Assembly: GCA_002104905.1 (NCBI GenBank)
Contig: MCFE01000173.1
Location: 1 to 64,000 of the forward strand
Length of the DNA: 64,000 nt
Reading direction: 5' to 3'
DNA from: Basidiobolus meristosporus CBS 931.73
Taxonomy: Eukaryota > Basidiobolomycota > Basidiobolomycetes > Basidiobolales > Basidiobolaceae
Shown here: in pieces, positions 12,317 to 23,483 of the stretch
Layout: each line of letters opens with the position of its first letter
Numbering within the stretch: the stretch's first letter is position 1
Notes under the pieces: generated by a model
What the model saw: the letters and a program-made list of their open reading frames with translations, nothing else
The model's database searches: none
Told to the model about the DNA's origin: nothing
Translations under genes and position numbers: made by a program

Positions 12317-13994
12317 TTATTTCAAGCGAGGACGAAGGAAGGGAGCCTTTGCACCGTTTTGCCTTTTAATTCCAACTCCGTTAGTAGGGTGAAGCTGTGA
12401 CTTGAGACGGCTCCCATTAGGATGCCCACCATTGGCGCCAAGCTTATCATGAGCTACGCCTGCATTATGAAGGTCTACCATTTTCCATGATTTAGAATTG
12501 GAGGTGAGATTGCTGTTCTGGCCAGTAATGGTTGTTTCCATATTTGATGAGCTCAGAGAGTTCATTGGTGCAGTAGGGCCATGTGTGTGACTATTGAATT
12601 CGGTCGCTAGATCGTCCATTGAGAGCATAGCATGGCCTATAGGTGCGATTGCCATTTTCTTCTCTTGATGCTTATGTGGATCGCCTACTAGTGGAAAGGT
12701 TAAGAAGCTCCCAACTAATTACTGACTGGTAGTAAGATGCCTGGAGGATTACTGGGAAATGCATCAGTAGGCTGTTTGACTCGAGATCTGATTTCTCTAG
12801 GAATTGCATAAGCTTGACTGATCCGAAAGAATTCTTATTGCTTAGGACTTACAAACTACGATCTGGATCACACAGCCTCGAATTCTTGGCGTAATTCGAA
12901 TGAAGTTCGTAAGTGTCCGCCATCTGTGCATATATATCATCACTGTCTGTGAAAAGAGTTCTCCTTGTAAGTGCGCAATGGATCGAGTATAAGCTGCTTA
13001 GCCTACCTTCAAAACCAAAATTTTCATTTTGAATGGTTTCTTTTTTAATGGCCGTGCTCTCAAATGATGGCGTAATATTTATTCGAGGTGTTGATCTGCT
13101 TGTGGTACGGGATCTATCATGTCTAGTTGGATTGATCGTGCTTTTGTGATATAGGCTCTCTGACTCTAAAGGTGCGACCTAGGTAGTTCAAAGTCTTAAA
13201 GCATTTCATTGTACAGTCGAAACATCCGGAATACCCACCGTCGGTGGTTTGCATTTGGTAATCTGTTTCAAAAAATTCTTGTCATATAGACAATTTCCTA
13301 GACTATTTCCATATGTTCGTAAAGCTCGTTTTAATGCATCGGTAGCCGCCTCCTTTTTTACTTTCTCAAAAGCTTGCGATTTACTTTTAGCATTCTCAAT
13401 GCTGCCATATCCAATATCCTGTAAAGCAACGATATATTGGCAACGATAGGCGTTTGAATATTTGGTGAATATTCACCTCGTGAAATGTGCCATCCTTTAG
13501 AATCACTCGCATGATACACGACATCCCAAGCGATACCCGGCCAGTATTCGCGATATCAAGCTATTTGTATACGTCAGTGAGTACAGTGGTGCTATCGCTG
13601 ATGGGCAACATAACGCGTAGCTTACAAAATCTATGGTATAGTCTACTATCTTTGATGACCATCCATTGAAGCCAAACATTTCATTTGCTAAATTGATTGA
13701 TTTCCAACCTTCCAGATAAGCAACTTTTGCTGATGGTGAAAATTGGAAATCAAGACAGTGAACTCCCGTTGAGTTTTGTTTAAATATCTTTACATCTACT
13801 CTGTGCTTACCTCCTCCGTATGCTGCCCTATTACTAATATGTTCGGGTCCTAATTGCATTGACAGAATATGCCGTGTGAGTTTGAACTCCTCCGAAGTAA
13901 AAGGGATACGGCCAAAATTAGACAGAGTATTATATGAAGAATCGCTGTATTGTTCTTGAGCGCCTGACCCATGTGTGATAGGGTTTCTATTCAT
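12317..13994 (-). CDS. RAD52: RAD52 homologous-recombination mediator
   Basis: Single-strand annealing protein and Rad51 loader in double-strand-break repair. Eight exons: 13994-13811, 13729-13626, 13560-13477, 13418-13239, 13178-13007, 12946-12853, 12796-12723 and 12663-12317. They give 412 residues, close to the usual size, ending in TAA. The N-terminal half is the conserved oligomerising, DNA-binding domain: [30 protein letters not shown], then [15 protein letters not shown], then [20 protein letters not shown]. The C-terminal half is polar and weakly conserved, as in the family, and ends in a basic tail. Introns are 56-81 bases. The first (81 bases) is stop-free in frame. The last junction (12664-12722) ends in AAG and is less sure. 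ATG at 13994; the frame extends upstream only through non-ATG codons. Confidence 0.95.
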
Positions 13995-14357
13995 TGTGAT
14001 CGATTCTTGGGACACACAATGTGCTCAAATAGGATAAATCAAGGATAAGGTAGTAGAGACAAAGTGCAAGAGCTGATATAGATTGTGGCAGTAGACAAAT
14101 GCTTCGTTTATAAATAAGCAGAAATAGTTGCATTGTGATAAGCAATTGTTGATATAATTCCTGATTTCAATGGATATTTAGATTCCATCCAGGTCTTATG
14201 TCAGCGCATGCCACTACTTGTTCCATCTTACAACTACACAATATCTATTCGATGGACGTTTCGCTAATAAATGAGCATTCAAGCATGTCATAAGCATTGA
14301 TGGTAGGATTGGCTATCCATTGTTTCAGGTTAATCATTGAGTGAATGCGAGAAATTT

Positions 14358-14585
14358 CTAATATAGACGACGAGCCCCGCACTGATCCTCCAAAAACGTA
14401 TACCAGCATTTCGCCAAAGAAGTCACAAGGTTTATTCGGGAGTCAATGAAGGTACCTAGCACGCGGTGTAGAGGTTTGTTTCCACCATCCCTGAGAGAGA
14501 TAGTGGAACCAAGTCTAGTGCGAATGATGGCCCTCGGATTGATAAACTGGAAGGTCGAGCAACGGGTGCTTATCGTTGGAATCAT
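14358..14585 (-). CDS. Small open frame of unknown function
   Basis: A 75-codon frame starting with the ATG at 14585, in the 880 bases between RAD52 and the PQ-loop gene. Its first 35 residues are rich in Arg, Ser and Thr and poor in acids (STRCSTF...NPRAIIRTRLGSTISLRDGG), which could be a mitochondrial targeting peptide. I recognise no family. A possible donor (GTACCT) near 14460 means that the true gene, if real, may be spliced. It may also be chance. Confidence 0.25.
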   Translation of the reverse strand: MIPTISTRCSTFQFINPRAIIRTRLGSTISLRDGGNKPLHRVLGTFIDSRINLVTSLAKCWYTFLEDQCGARRLY

Positions 14586-14874
14586 CCCCCTAATAGAGTT
14601 ACAATGTTGATGAGTCAAGCTACAGCCAGGAAGATCACTGCTTTAGAAACAATGTGGTTCTGCAGAGTTGGATGAAATACCAATTTGAGTATTCGAGAAT
14701 GGAATATATTGAATGTGATATTGGGAAGTTATATGTATAAATGTACTCTGCATTGCTATTATACAGAACGGGCTACATAGAGTTTCACAAACTAAGGATG
14801 GGTGGGACCCTAATGGGTTCAAGCAAGAGAAACAAACGTACTCAAAGCACAGACCAATGGAAAATAGAAGAATA

Positions 14875-15664
14875 TCAGAGTGAACGGACCTTAGAGTTTT
14901 CGGAATATTTCCATAACTGAAAACATATGATACAATCCATTGAAAGCTGGATTATACCGCACAAAAGAAATTGGAATGGGACGTCGTGGAAGTAATAGTA
15001 TTGGGTTTTGAATGCATCCCCGAGAAACCATGTACCGATAATCACAGTGCTAAAGCAACAGCATTAGTGGAATCACACCCAAAATATCGGCAAGAGATTG
15101 AACAGCATTGACCGTACCTGAATCCAGACACAGACTTTCTGGTGTGGTTGAAATATGCCTGCGGCATAGGAACTGTGGCTTCAATACCCATCGACAAGTA
15201 TCCCAACATATCAACAAAACTCTGGAACGACCCAAAAAATAAATATGCTACAGTGACCACTCCGGTAAACATAACCAAGAAGCGTGCATAATGACCAAAG
15301 GTAGGCCAGTTCCAAAAACTGGCTTGGGTGGGCCAATGCGACTCGGTTCTGTAGCGCAGGCAGATTTCCAGCAGTATAACCTGTGCAATTATCATAACAA
15401 AGCTTTGGTACAACAATGTTACGTCAAAACGATCACCGAGCCAGAAGAAAACTCGAAGTATACTATCGTTCAGTTAGTCACAAGTATATTTCAGAATAAG
15501 AATACTCTGTACCTTGATATTAACAAAATGCCACAAGTTGTAAGGCTAAAGCCGGCGCTGGATTTGGTTCGTCGAATAGACATGTATTGATCAACATAGC
15601 CAGCAATAGGACCAAAGATCATTGCAAGTTTCATGCATTGATCGAGAATGTAGCTCAAGGACAT
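14875..15664 (-). CDS. PQ-loop membrane protein, SLC66A2/PQLC1 family
   Basis: Multi-pass membrane protein of the MtN3/PQ-loop group; mammalian relatives sit in Golgi and endosomes. Three exons (15664-15513, 15462-15118, 15049-14875) join in phase and give 223 residues; introns are 50 and 68 bases. Two PQ-loop repeats are visible: AGYVDQYMSIRRTKSSAGFS (Asp replaces the Pro of PQ) and MPQAYFNHTRKSVSGF (intact PQ). Hydrophobic helices surround them, and the diagnostic GDAFKTQYYYF and PFQFLLCGIIQL blocks lie in the last exon. The WNWPTFGHYARF block matches the WQW..F..Y segment of the human protein. The ATG at 15664 starts just before the first helix, as expected. The end, KVRSL then TGA, could instead continue through a GTCCGT donor. 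Confidence 0.88.
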
Positions 15665-16298
15665 ACTTTAACAGAATGCAAAATACCGCAGGAAATTTAA
15701 GGGATTAGGTGTATAATGGTCTATTCAGGTTAGTTTAGGTTCTTTTAGAGAACGACGTTAAGTGTTAACAGATTTGCCGAGTGAAGAAACGTCTTTAATA
15801 AGAATACTCACACTTTTGCAATAGGGGTTCGTTCGGACCGGGAATCTTGGATATTTTTGTATGTAATTGGGCCAACCTAAATAGCCATTCCGAATCCAGC
15901 ATGCACAAAGGCGTATTTATAGACCTCATTGGAGTGGTTGGATTGTGATTTGATTTGCAGAGGCTAAAGCAAGTTGGATTTTGGCAAATCAGCAATTTGT
16001 GCTCAATAATAATCATGGGAATCAATTGATCTGATCGCAAAGATTTAAACGTGCAGATAACATGGACTCGACCAGGTAAGAACAGGGGACATTACATTTG
16101 CAATCGAACAATGCGGCCCTTTCAACCATATTGCCTACATCGCTAAACGGCGTTGATGGTGCCTGCTCCCCTGCATATATTTATTCTTTGTTCATGAGTA
16201 AAATAACCGAGTTGTACGTATTTAGGGATTGATTCATTTCAGAAACGGGCGGAAAGTGAATATTCGTAACTGACTGATATATATCCGAATTGGCCAAG
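15665..16298. other. Intergenic region between PQ-loop and U2AF genes
   Basis: About 630 bases holding the PQ-loop gene promoter and the U2AF 3' end. A minus-strand frame of 81 codons (15795-16040) has no known motif. I see no other feature. Confidence 0.4.
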
Positions 16299-17900
16299 TC
16301 AGTAATCTTGCGCTTGGAATCTTTCCTCAGTGATATACGACGCGACAACCGTGCGGTCACCAAATTTGCGCCCCGCTAGAGCGCGCAGTGCGACGCTACA
16401 CTCATCTTTCGTTTCGAACCGGATAAACACCTATATTTTGCATGTTACGTTAGCTATGTGCGGTGGAGAGAGGGCTTAGCCGCAGTTTCAACAAACCTTT
16501 CCAACCCCTGGGACCTTTTCTCCATTAATAGGCTTTGGGATTTGAAACTCGACAATTCTTCCGAATTTACTACACTCGTCTCCCACATCCTCAAGGATAT
16601 CTAATTGGAAATGTTCAGTACAGCCGCAAATCAATGCAATCTGGCATAAGCACCCCCTACCTTGGTATTCATCGTCGTCCTGGAGTTCCTCTGGAGTGAC
16701 CATATTCAGCAGTTGCAAGATGGTTGTGGGCTCCGAAGTATGTGTGTTTATGGGGATAAGCTCAGGGGGAATGGGGAAACTCCCCAGAGTCCCAAATGAG
16801 GGCGCTGCCATCTTTGCACCAATACTTGCTCTCTGGACCACCAACTTCTTGTCGCCCAGTTCCATATTATGCAGACCTTGGCAAGCGATGTCGGTGATTG
16901 CTGGGTCCACGTACTCGCAAAAGCCAAATCCCTTGGACAGTCCGGTCGCCGTGTCTTTTACCAGATTAAAGGCTCGTAGCTCTCCAAAGGACTTCAAGAG
17001 CTCTATCACCTGTTCCTCGTTAAGGTATGCAGGCAAGCCGCCAATAAAGATCTTGTTGGGGCTATCAGGGACATTGGTGGATATGACGCCAGGAACATGG
17101 ATTGGCAGTGGCTCACCGCCCTGGCCCATAGGTGGCAGATAGTCTTTGGGTCGTCTGATCTTGAGAGGCTGACCCTGGAAATTCATGCCATCAAAAACAA
17201 TCGCTGCAGTAGCCTCCTCAACTGCCTTGAATTCAACGAAAGCGTAATTTTTATCGTGGTTGATCTGTACCGTGACCACAGGATTACCACTCCCGGTAGT
17301 AATATTGTGCTCTAGCATGGTAGCATTAAAGAAATCAGCAATACTTTCCTCGTTAATACCGTACGGAATATTACCCACATATAACCTTCGAGACTGGCGG
17401 GCTAAGCTAGCATTTTGTGCCGCTGGTCCAGCAGCACCCTGACTCACTTTGGATGGATCCATGGCTCCATAGATGGCCTGCTGAGCCAATAGCCCAAATG
17501 GATGAACGCTGGTACCCCCCAATCCTGTCGTATGACCTGGTAGAGGGAAATGGCCAGTAGCTTTGACTTCTTGGGCAGACATACCTTCATAGCCAGGGGG
17601 TGCTACATCCCAGTTTTGAAGTCTACGTGGTCTCTTGTGCAGTGGTGTGACGGAGGGGCTTCTCTGCCTGGAGCGTGACGGGCTGCGTCGCGGTCTTCGG
17701 CTGTCCTTCTCGTCAGCTCTCCTTCTATTCTGGTCCCGAGATCGGCCGCCGGAGTGGTCGTGGTCTCTTCTGCTGCTACGACGCTCGTGGTCTCGTTCCC
17801 TGCCTTTTTCGCGCTCAGGACGGTTCTCTCGGGAGCGCTGGTTTCTGTCTCGCGAACGGTATTGCTCATCGTGGTCTCGATGGGCAAGTGCGGTCTTCAT
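16299..17900 (-). CDS. Splicing factor U2AF large subunit
   Basis: Recognises the polypyrimidine tract of introns and recruits U2 snRNP in the nucleus. Exons 17900-16661, 16600-16497 and 16430-16299 give 491 residues ending in TGA. Layout: an RS-like Arg/Asp/Glu/Ser-rich domain (about 1-95); a ULM with the conserved Trp in LQNWDVAPPGYEGM (about 94-107), which binds the small U2AF subunit; RRM1 (about 172-251; LYVGNI and NYAFVEF); RRM2 (about 283-361; IFIGGLP and GFGFCEY); and a C-terminal UHM-type third RRM (about 395-485; ILEDVGDECSKFG, FIRFET and GRKFGDRTV). Introns are 60 and 66 bases. The first, 16601-16660, has no stop and keeps the frame, so its retention would insert 20 residues. S. 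pombe counterpart is Prp2 (U2AF59). Confidence 0.97.
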
Positions 17901-19339
17901 TTAAGCGCTGAGGGAAGTTTGCTAAGGTTGAAGGAAGAGTATTTGGGTTGGATATGACGTCTGTGATGTAGGTGGACAAGGGGACGCGCAAGCACAAGGG
18001 TCAAGTAGGATAGAGAAGTGAAAGCCTCTTGACACAATGTTGCGGAAGGGGTAAGGCGCACAGTATTTGGAGGGCTGGAATTGGGTGGAGCTCGTCACCT
18101 GGCTGACGAAAACGGCAATGGTCGTTGATTATCTCCATTGGTCCATGTACCATCAAGAAATTGTTGGTATTTGTATTCGTCTAGGATGTTTCATCAACAC
18201 ATCCCATCCTCTTAGAATAGTTGGGAGTCCCGTCCATGACCCATCTCAAAGGGGATCTATCTTGGGGCATCCTCAGAGTAGTGCAGCTGACTGCCCAAAC
18301 CTGAGAATTGGCGGTGGGAGGGGGGGGGTGCACATGGCACGAGTAATTAATTAGCCACACCCACGGAGACTTCTACACTCGTAGATGTGTATATTAATGA
18401 ATCATTAGTTAATATTCCGATCAGCTGCCCATTCCCACCCGTATCGATCCCCTCAGTTGATTGATTCCATGACATAAATGCGATTGTTATGTCAACGAGG
18501 GCTCAGGGTTTGAAAAGTGAGTCGGGTTGCTGAGGCTTGGAGTGAGAATGGGTGGTGCCAATCGAGGTACAGATTAGGGAGTATGTTCATCGCCGATGGA
18601 AACTTGGGTCACTAGCCACGGGTTGTGCCGGCTAGGCCTACAAAAGTGGGAGCAGCCTCTGAGGGCGTTTGGGTCGGACCCTAAGTGGTGCCCTAGGGAG
18701 GATCTCTGTTTCAAGATCTGACAACCTGGAGGTGATTTGGGTTTGCCAAAACAAACGAGGGGCTTTCACTCGTCGGTATATCGAGCTCAAGTCAAGTCTT
18801 GTTGGGCAGCTTCATGAGAGCAATGATACTTTTGCATCGATGGAGGCCCCGGGAAGCTGTACACGAGGTTTCGTCCCAGCACGGTGTGTTGGAGATCCTT
18901 AAGCACATCCAGGACTGTTGCCGATTCCTCTATATTTCACGGGCCAAATCTCCACTCGATAGTCAAGATTCTCCCCGCTTGGTCGGTTTCAGGTGATCAT
19001 GTTACACATGAATCATTCCAAGATTCGAATCAAAGTGCCCAGTGTAATCATGGCAAGACACCACCATCCATTGGTCAGCTGTTTGGCGAACGTGTTTGGC
19101 TTGGAGCCCAAGCAATTCCTATGAAACTGCTACGTGGTTAATTGCTAAATGGTGTCGATGTGTGAAGTTTGTTCCGTGTGTCACCTGGATTGTTCATTTT
19201 CCTCACGTTTCTAGCTAGATGAACGCTAGCTGAGTGTACTGTGAGGTATTTTGCGGATGTCTAAGCGGTGATCATGGTAAAGGTGGTGGCAACAGGGCAT
19301 ATACTTCCGAAGTGTGTATGCTACCAACAATCCAAGGCA
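17901..19339. other. Transition zone between gene block and transposon block
   Basis: About 1.4 kb upstream of U2AF. I see no supported gene. Plus-strand frames of 65-95 codons have no known motif. Base texture is still like the gene block up to about 19,200, then turns AT-rich. A G run lies near 18319-18327. It likely holds the U2AF promoter at its left end. Confidence 0.4.
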
Positions 19340-20287
19340 TGATGTAAAAATTCGGAATTCCACCTAAATATTCATCTAACTTAGTCACATAGATCATTCC
19401 CTATAAATCTTAGAGAGTATTGACCAAATTCCTTGTTGGGATTTACTTGGAATACTTTTCCCAAAACATCAGGTACCCAGAACATGAGATTTTGTTGTAG
19501 GAGAAGAAGCCTTAAAGTACCTGAAGAGAGCACAAAGTGCCTTTACCTTCATTTGCCTTATCTTTAAAGACAAGTTGCTAATTCAATGTTCAACAGCAAA
19601 AACAGCAAATGATGCCTAGGAGGAATTGAAAGGCACCTACCAGTCATGTTTAGCTGCCAAGACAATGTCTCTTAGACAAGGTTCTTCACCAATAAGATGC
19701 TGCCAGGAGAAAAAATAAAATACCTAACTAACAGAATCATGCTGTTGGCCAATGAGATAGTATCAGTGTCATGAGCACATGACAACCATGAACACCCATG
19801 CCAAGTTTCAGCTTCCTAGCTCAATTTCTAAGAGATTCCTTCTGGAACCTTCTACCACCTTCCAGAAAGTTCCTGACCATTCCAAACCATTGTTACACAA
19901 TGGAACATTCCATGGAAGCTTCCCATTTTATTTTTCATAGTTCAGTACCATATATGGAAATACCAGGTCACATGACTTAGTCACATGATCAGGTGACCCA
20001 ATCCATTTCCCCATCCTGTCTCAGTACCGTGTCATCTATGTCATTATCCCCAGCACCATTGCTGTGCCTCACCCCACAACCCCATTAGTATTAGCTAATA
20101 TCTCTTGGCATCAATATAGCCAAAAAGTATATATAGTCCTATCCCCCCTTAAGTATTCCTCAGTCTGATAAACACAGGTCTTGAATAAACAGCCTTGCCT
20201 TGAATCCTGCCTTGCCTTGATGGTCCACACCTAAGTCCTTTCCTGCCATGCCTAGCTTTTCCTCCTGCCTTGTGTCTATTCATAACA
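19340..20287 (+). repeat. Candidate LTR, long relative of the 350-base LTR family
   Basis: Starts TGATGTAAAAATTC and shares about its first 150 bases with the 350-base LTRs at 33986, 47439 and 27033 (the same 'cacctaaatattca...aacttagtcac' and 'ggtacccagaacatga' blocks). It then has extra sequence, a TATATATA box near 20129, an AATAAA signal near 20183 and a possible end at CATAACA (20287). It is directly followed by a Copia-type gag fragment, so the whole is probably a left LTR plus a deleted internal part. Exact ends are inferred. Confidence 0.5.
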
Positions 20288-20289
20288 AT

Positions 20290-20440
20290 CAGTGGGTGTA
20301 CCAACTACTGATGAAGATGTGATAATTACCCTCCTGAAAAGCTTGGAAGACATGTTTCAGGGCCTTGTACCAGCCCTAGAGTCTAGAACTGAAGATTCAG
20401 CCTTAAATTTTGAATCTGGAAGCCCTTTGTAAATAATATG
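20290..20440 (+). pseudogene. Copia-type gag fragment
   Basis: The plus strand reads VGVPTTDEDVIITLLKSLED then a short linker and ALESRTEDSALNFES, the pattern of the middle of a Ty1/Copia gag (TDEDVVITLLxSLP...ALES). Only about 45 codons remain. The same motif in reverse orientation occurs at about 36,640-36,860. Sequence from 20,441 to about 20,690 has no recognised coding content. Confidence 0.6.
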
Positions 20441-20689
20441 GCCTTGCAGGTGGAACCAATCCAGATCAGCCTTTGGGATTCTGCAATGAGGCTGTCATTA
20501 TGCTGGAAGCTTGGAACTACTGACCCTCTACACAATTGTATGGCAGGATTGTGACAGTATCTTGCCTATTTTACTGCTAAATAAAGTAATAAACTTAATG
20601 GTGTCTGAATGGTCTTTTGGCAGGACTTGCATGCCATTTTGACAATCTTAATGCAATCAACATTTATTTCAGCAGGCCTATTTGACCAA

Positions 20690-21590
20690 TCCATGCAATT
20701 ACCTCATATGGCAAGAAGCTTGGTGGTATTTTGATGGCATTATCATGGCAACATGGTGGCCTACTGCTAGACCAGCCCTGAGGAAGCTGCTGGTTTTTAT
20801 CACTGCCAGGTTCTTTGCTACTAATTTGACTGAGAGCTGCCTGAATGAAACTACACTTTTCCTTGATAAATATTGCACTGGTGCATCAGTGCCTACCTGC
20901 CTGTCCCTTATTGGCACTCTTCCAGCTACCTGACATTTCTTTAATGCTTGTTTAGATCTTTTGGCCCTGTTTGTAACAGGCTCTTGAGGAAGCTGCTGGT
21001 TTTTAGCCATGGCACCCTTGCTCTTCTGCCTTTGATAGTATCTGCAGTTCTTGAGATAATTTGTTGGCATACCAATGCTGGCCCAAAATCCATTTTCTTA
21101 CTTGAATCCAGGATAATGCTCATGGAACAGGTCATGTGCATTCTGCTTGGCCTTGAGTCCTCAATGGTCCCATAGTATGCCAACCTTAAGGTGATGGTAT
21201 GCTAGACTTCTTATAGCCTCTTGAATATTAGCCTACTCTTCATCATTGCACTAAGCGGCTTCACAGATCTTCAATTTCTTTTAATTATAGCCTTGGCTAT
21301 CAACACCACAGTTTCTCCTTCTCAACATGTGATAGAATTTTCTGTATGCTTTATCTCTGTGCACTGCTACTGTGCCTCAAAGAATATATAGTGCTGCTCT
21401 GCTGCAACATTGGGTAATGGCTCAATTCTTGGCTGTAACATTGGGCATCTTGAATTCCTTCTTTGCAGCAAAGATAATGTGTTCTCAACCTGAGATATTG
21501 ATTGCTCTACATATTTATCTGCTTATTCTGACTCTGGACTATTTCCTGACTTCTATCCTATTGGCTACTACACCTAATTGCCTCATTAAC
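20690..21590 (-). pseudogene. Plavaka accessory gene fragment (C-terminal part)
   Basis: Minus-strand sequence is clearly related to the accessory gene of the copy at 54,760-55,690: the KNQQLPQEPVTNRAK-type basic tail, the coiled-coil region and the acidic WEL..KQNALDLFHEHYPG-like part are recognisable but broken by stops and frameshifts. It is cut at 21,590 by the left end (CCCTATTAG...) of the next Plavaka-like element. Confidence 0.6.
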
Positions 21591-22466
21591 CCCTATTAGA
21601 AATCATTGTGATAATCCCATCAAAAGGCCATCACAAGTTTAAAGTCCCATGACTAAGAGGTACCAATTTTGTCAGGGCACCATGCAGAGGCTGTTGAAAA
21701 ATAATTACACCCCAGATTTCACAAGAAACTTGGTCAAAATATTTTATCACAACAATGTATAAGTGGCTTTTAATTGGTTTCCTGCCAATTTGCTCACTTT
21801 CTGATCCTGGAAACTCAATCACCTCCTATATTTGTGTACATTGATTGGCTATTGCCTCTTTTTCACACTCCTTACTTTCTGACTCAACTGTTTCTCTTAC
21901 TTTTCAAGCTTACAAATTGATCTATTTCTGTTGAAACTTCAGTTGTACCTCAATTGCCAATTGTGTTGACCTATACAAGTCCCTATACTCTGCACCAACA
22001 TTTTGCCCAACCTGCGCTCAACAAGCAACTCCATTAAAATCCACCACTCAATAAGTATTTCTGCTGTAACACTCCGTTTCCATGATATGGCCAGAAGCCC
22101 TATGGCTTTATGCCACTGCTCATTCACTGGTCCCCATATGTCATGGTCTTCATCCAGCACTGCAAGGTCTAGCACCTCATCTGCCAGCCCTTGCAGTTAA
22201 TCCTTGCAATATTCAAGTGCATTTTCTTGAGCACTGCTCTTGAAGAAGTCCTGCAACCTCTTGTTGTGCCTATGAATGTTCCAAAATTCCACTGAGGTAC
22301 TGAGATAACCTTATGGGTTCTTGACATTGTTACTTTGTCTGTTGGTGGGATCTCCACTCTGTCAATAATGGAAGACATGGAGGCTGTGGTAGACAAATTG
22401 CCTTTTTCTGTAAACTCATCTACCTCACTGGAGTGTGGCTCAACTGGCTGTGCTTCCAACTCTTAT
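21591..22466. mobile_element. Plavaka-like element remnant, left part
   Basis: Begins with CCCTATTAGAAATCATTG, which resembles the terminal repeat of the element at 22,467 (CCCTATGAAAAATTATTG); its first 350 bases are a diverged copy of 22,467-22,815. The rest (to 22,466) matches 49,308-50,130 and contains decayed minus-strand coding sequence. It is interrupted exactly at 22,466/26,652 by Plavaka-1 and continues from 26,652 to about 26,998. Confidence 0.6.
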
Positions 22467-22772
22467 CCCTATGAAAAATTATTGAGATGATCCCATCTAA
22501 AGGCCGTCCCAAAGTTAATGTCCTGTGACTGAGAGGTACTCATCTTGTCAGGACTCTGTCCAGAGACCGTTGAAAAACAATTGCACCCCAGATTTCACAA
22601 AAAACTTCGTCAAAATTTTTCATCACAACAATGTATAAGTGGCTTTTGATTGGTTCCCTGCCAATTTGCTCACTTTCTGATCCTGGACACTCTATTGCCT
22701 CCTATGTTTGTGTGAATTGATTGGCTATTGCCTCTATTTCACACTCCTTACTTCCTGACTCAGCCGTTTCTC

Positions 22773-23261
22773 TTACTTTTCATGCGTACAAATTGATTTA
22801 TTTCCGTTGAATACACATATTATCCGCTCATCCTGTTTCTGGACTACTTCCTGATTTCTCTGGGCCATTGCATATATCCTATCAGCCACTGCACCTAATT
22901 GCCTCATTAATGCTTTGGTATGAGCTGAAAACATACTTGCTAATATGGGTGGTGGTGATGTTATCATGGCCACTTGCTGATCTTCAACAGAGGGTACTGT
23001 GTTTGCTACATTCTCATCTGCCTGAGCATAACAGTCAGCTTGTGGCTCTGCAGAGGTTCTCAATTGCCTACTTGACTGAGAGCCTGAGGAGTCCACATTA
23101 TTACCTTCAATGGGCACACTGTCCACAGGGCCTTTTTTGGATGTAGCCCCGCTTGTTGCACTGAATGTCAAAGCAAGCTGTTGTCCAACCATTCTTCTGT
23201 TGCCATCAGCAGTGGGGTTTGGTTGAGAACCAGACAACTTTGCTTTATTTTTTGGCGGCAT
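22773..23261 (-). pseudogene. Plavaka accessory gene, copy 1 (truncated)
   Basis: Starts MPPKNKAKLSGSQPNPTADG (ATG at 23,261) and reads 162 codons. The N-terminal part is Ser/Gln/Pro-rich and disordered; a helical segment (HTKALMRQLGAVADRIYAMA) follows, then the frame runs into unrelated codons after QKQDERII because of a deletion. The copy at 54,918-55,775 continues into a coiled coil and a conserved C-terminal domain. Function is unknown. It is not the transposase; I infer an accessory protein of the element because four or more copies keep it in the same place. Confidence 0.6.
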
Positions 23262-23483
23262 ATATATGGAAGTGAGTCAAACCAAAGGGGAAATAGTGTT
23301 ACATATACATGTGTATGTGGTGCCACAACTTTATTTATAATGCTTAACATAGCAGGTCATCATTGAATCTTACATTCTTGTAGGTGCAATGTCTCAAAGA
23401 CAAGACTGTCTTAAGTTCACATGAGTATTGACCAAAAAGTGATATAATAGCGTTACATTGTTGAAGGTCAATCTGTTTGCCCC

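Noticed and set aside
15795-16040. Possible extra first exon of the PQ-loop gene
   Set aside because: The ATG at 15,664 already gives the expected N-terminal helix, and no in-phase splice joins the upstream frame.
16696-17142. 148-codon plus-strand frame across U2AF
   Set aside because: Antisense shadow of the RRM-coding exon.
19021-19040. GATTCGAATC, like part of a tRNA B box
   Set aside because: No A box or cloverleaf can be drawn around it.
17901-19141. Several plus-strand frames of 65-95 codons upstream of U2AF
   Set aside because: No family motif, poor codon texture and no supportable splice chain.
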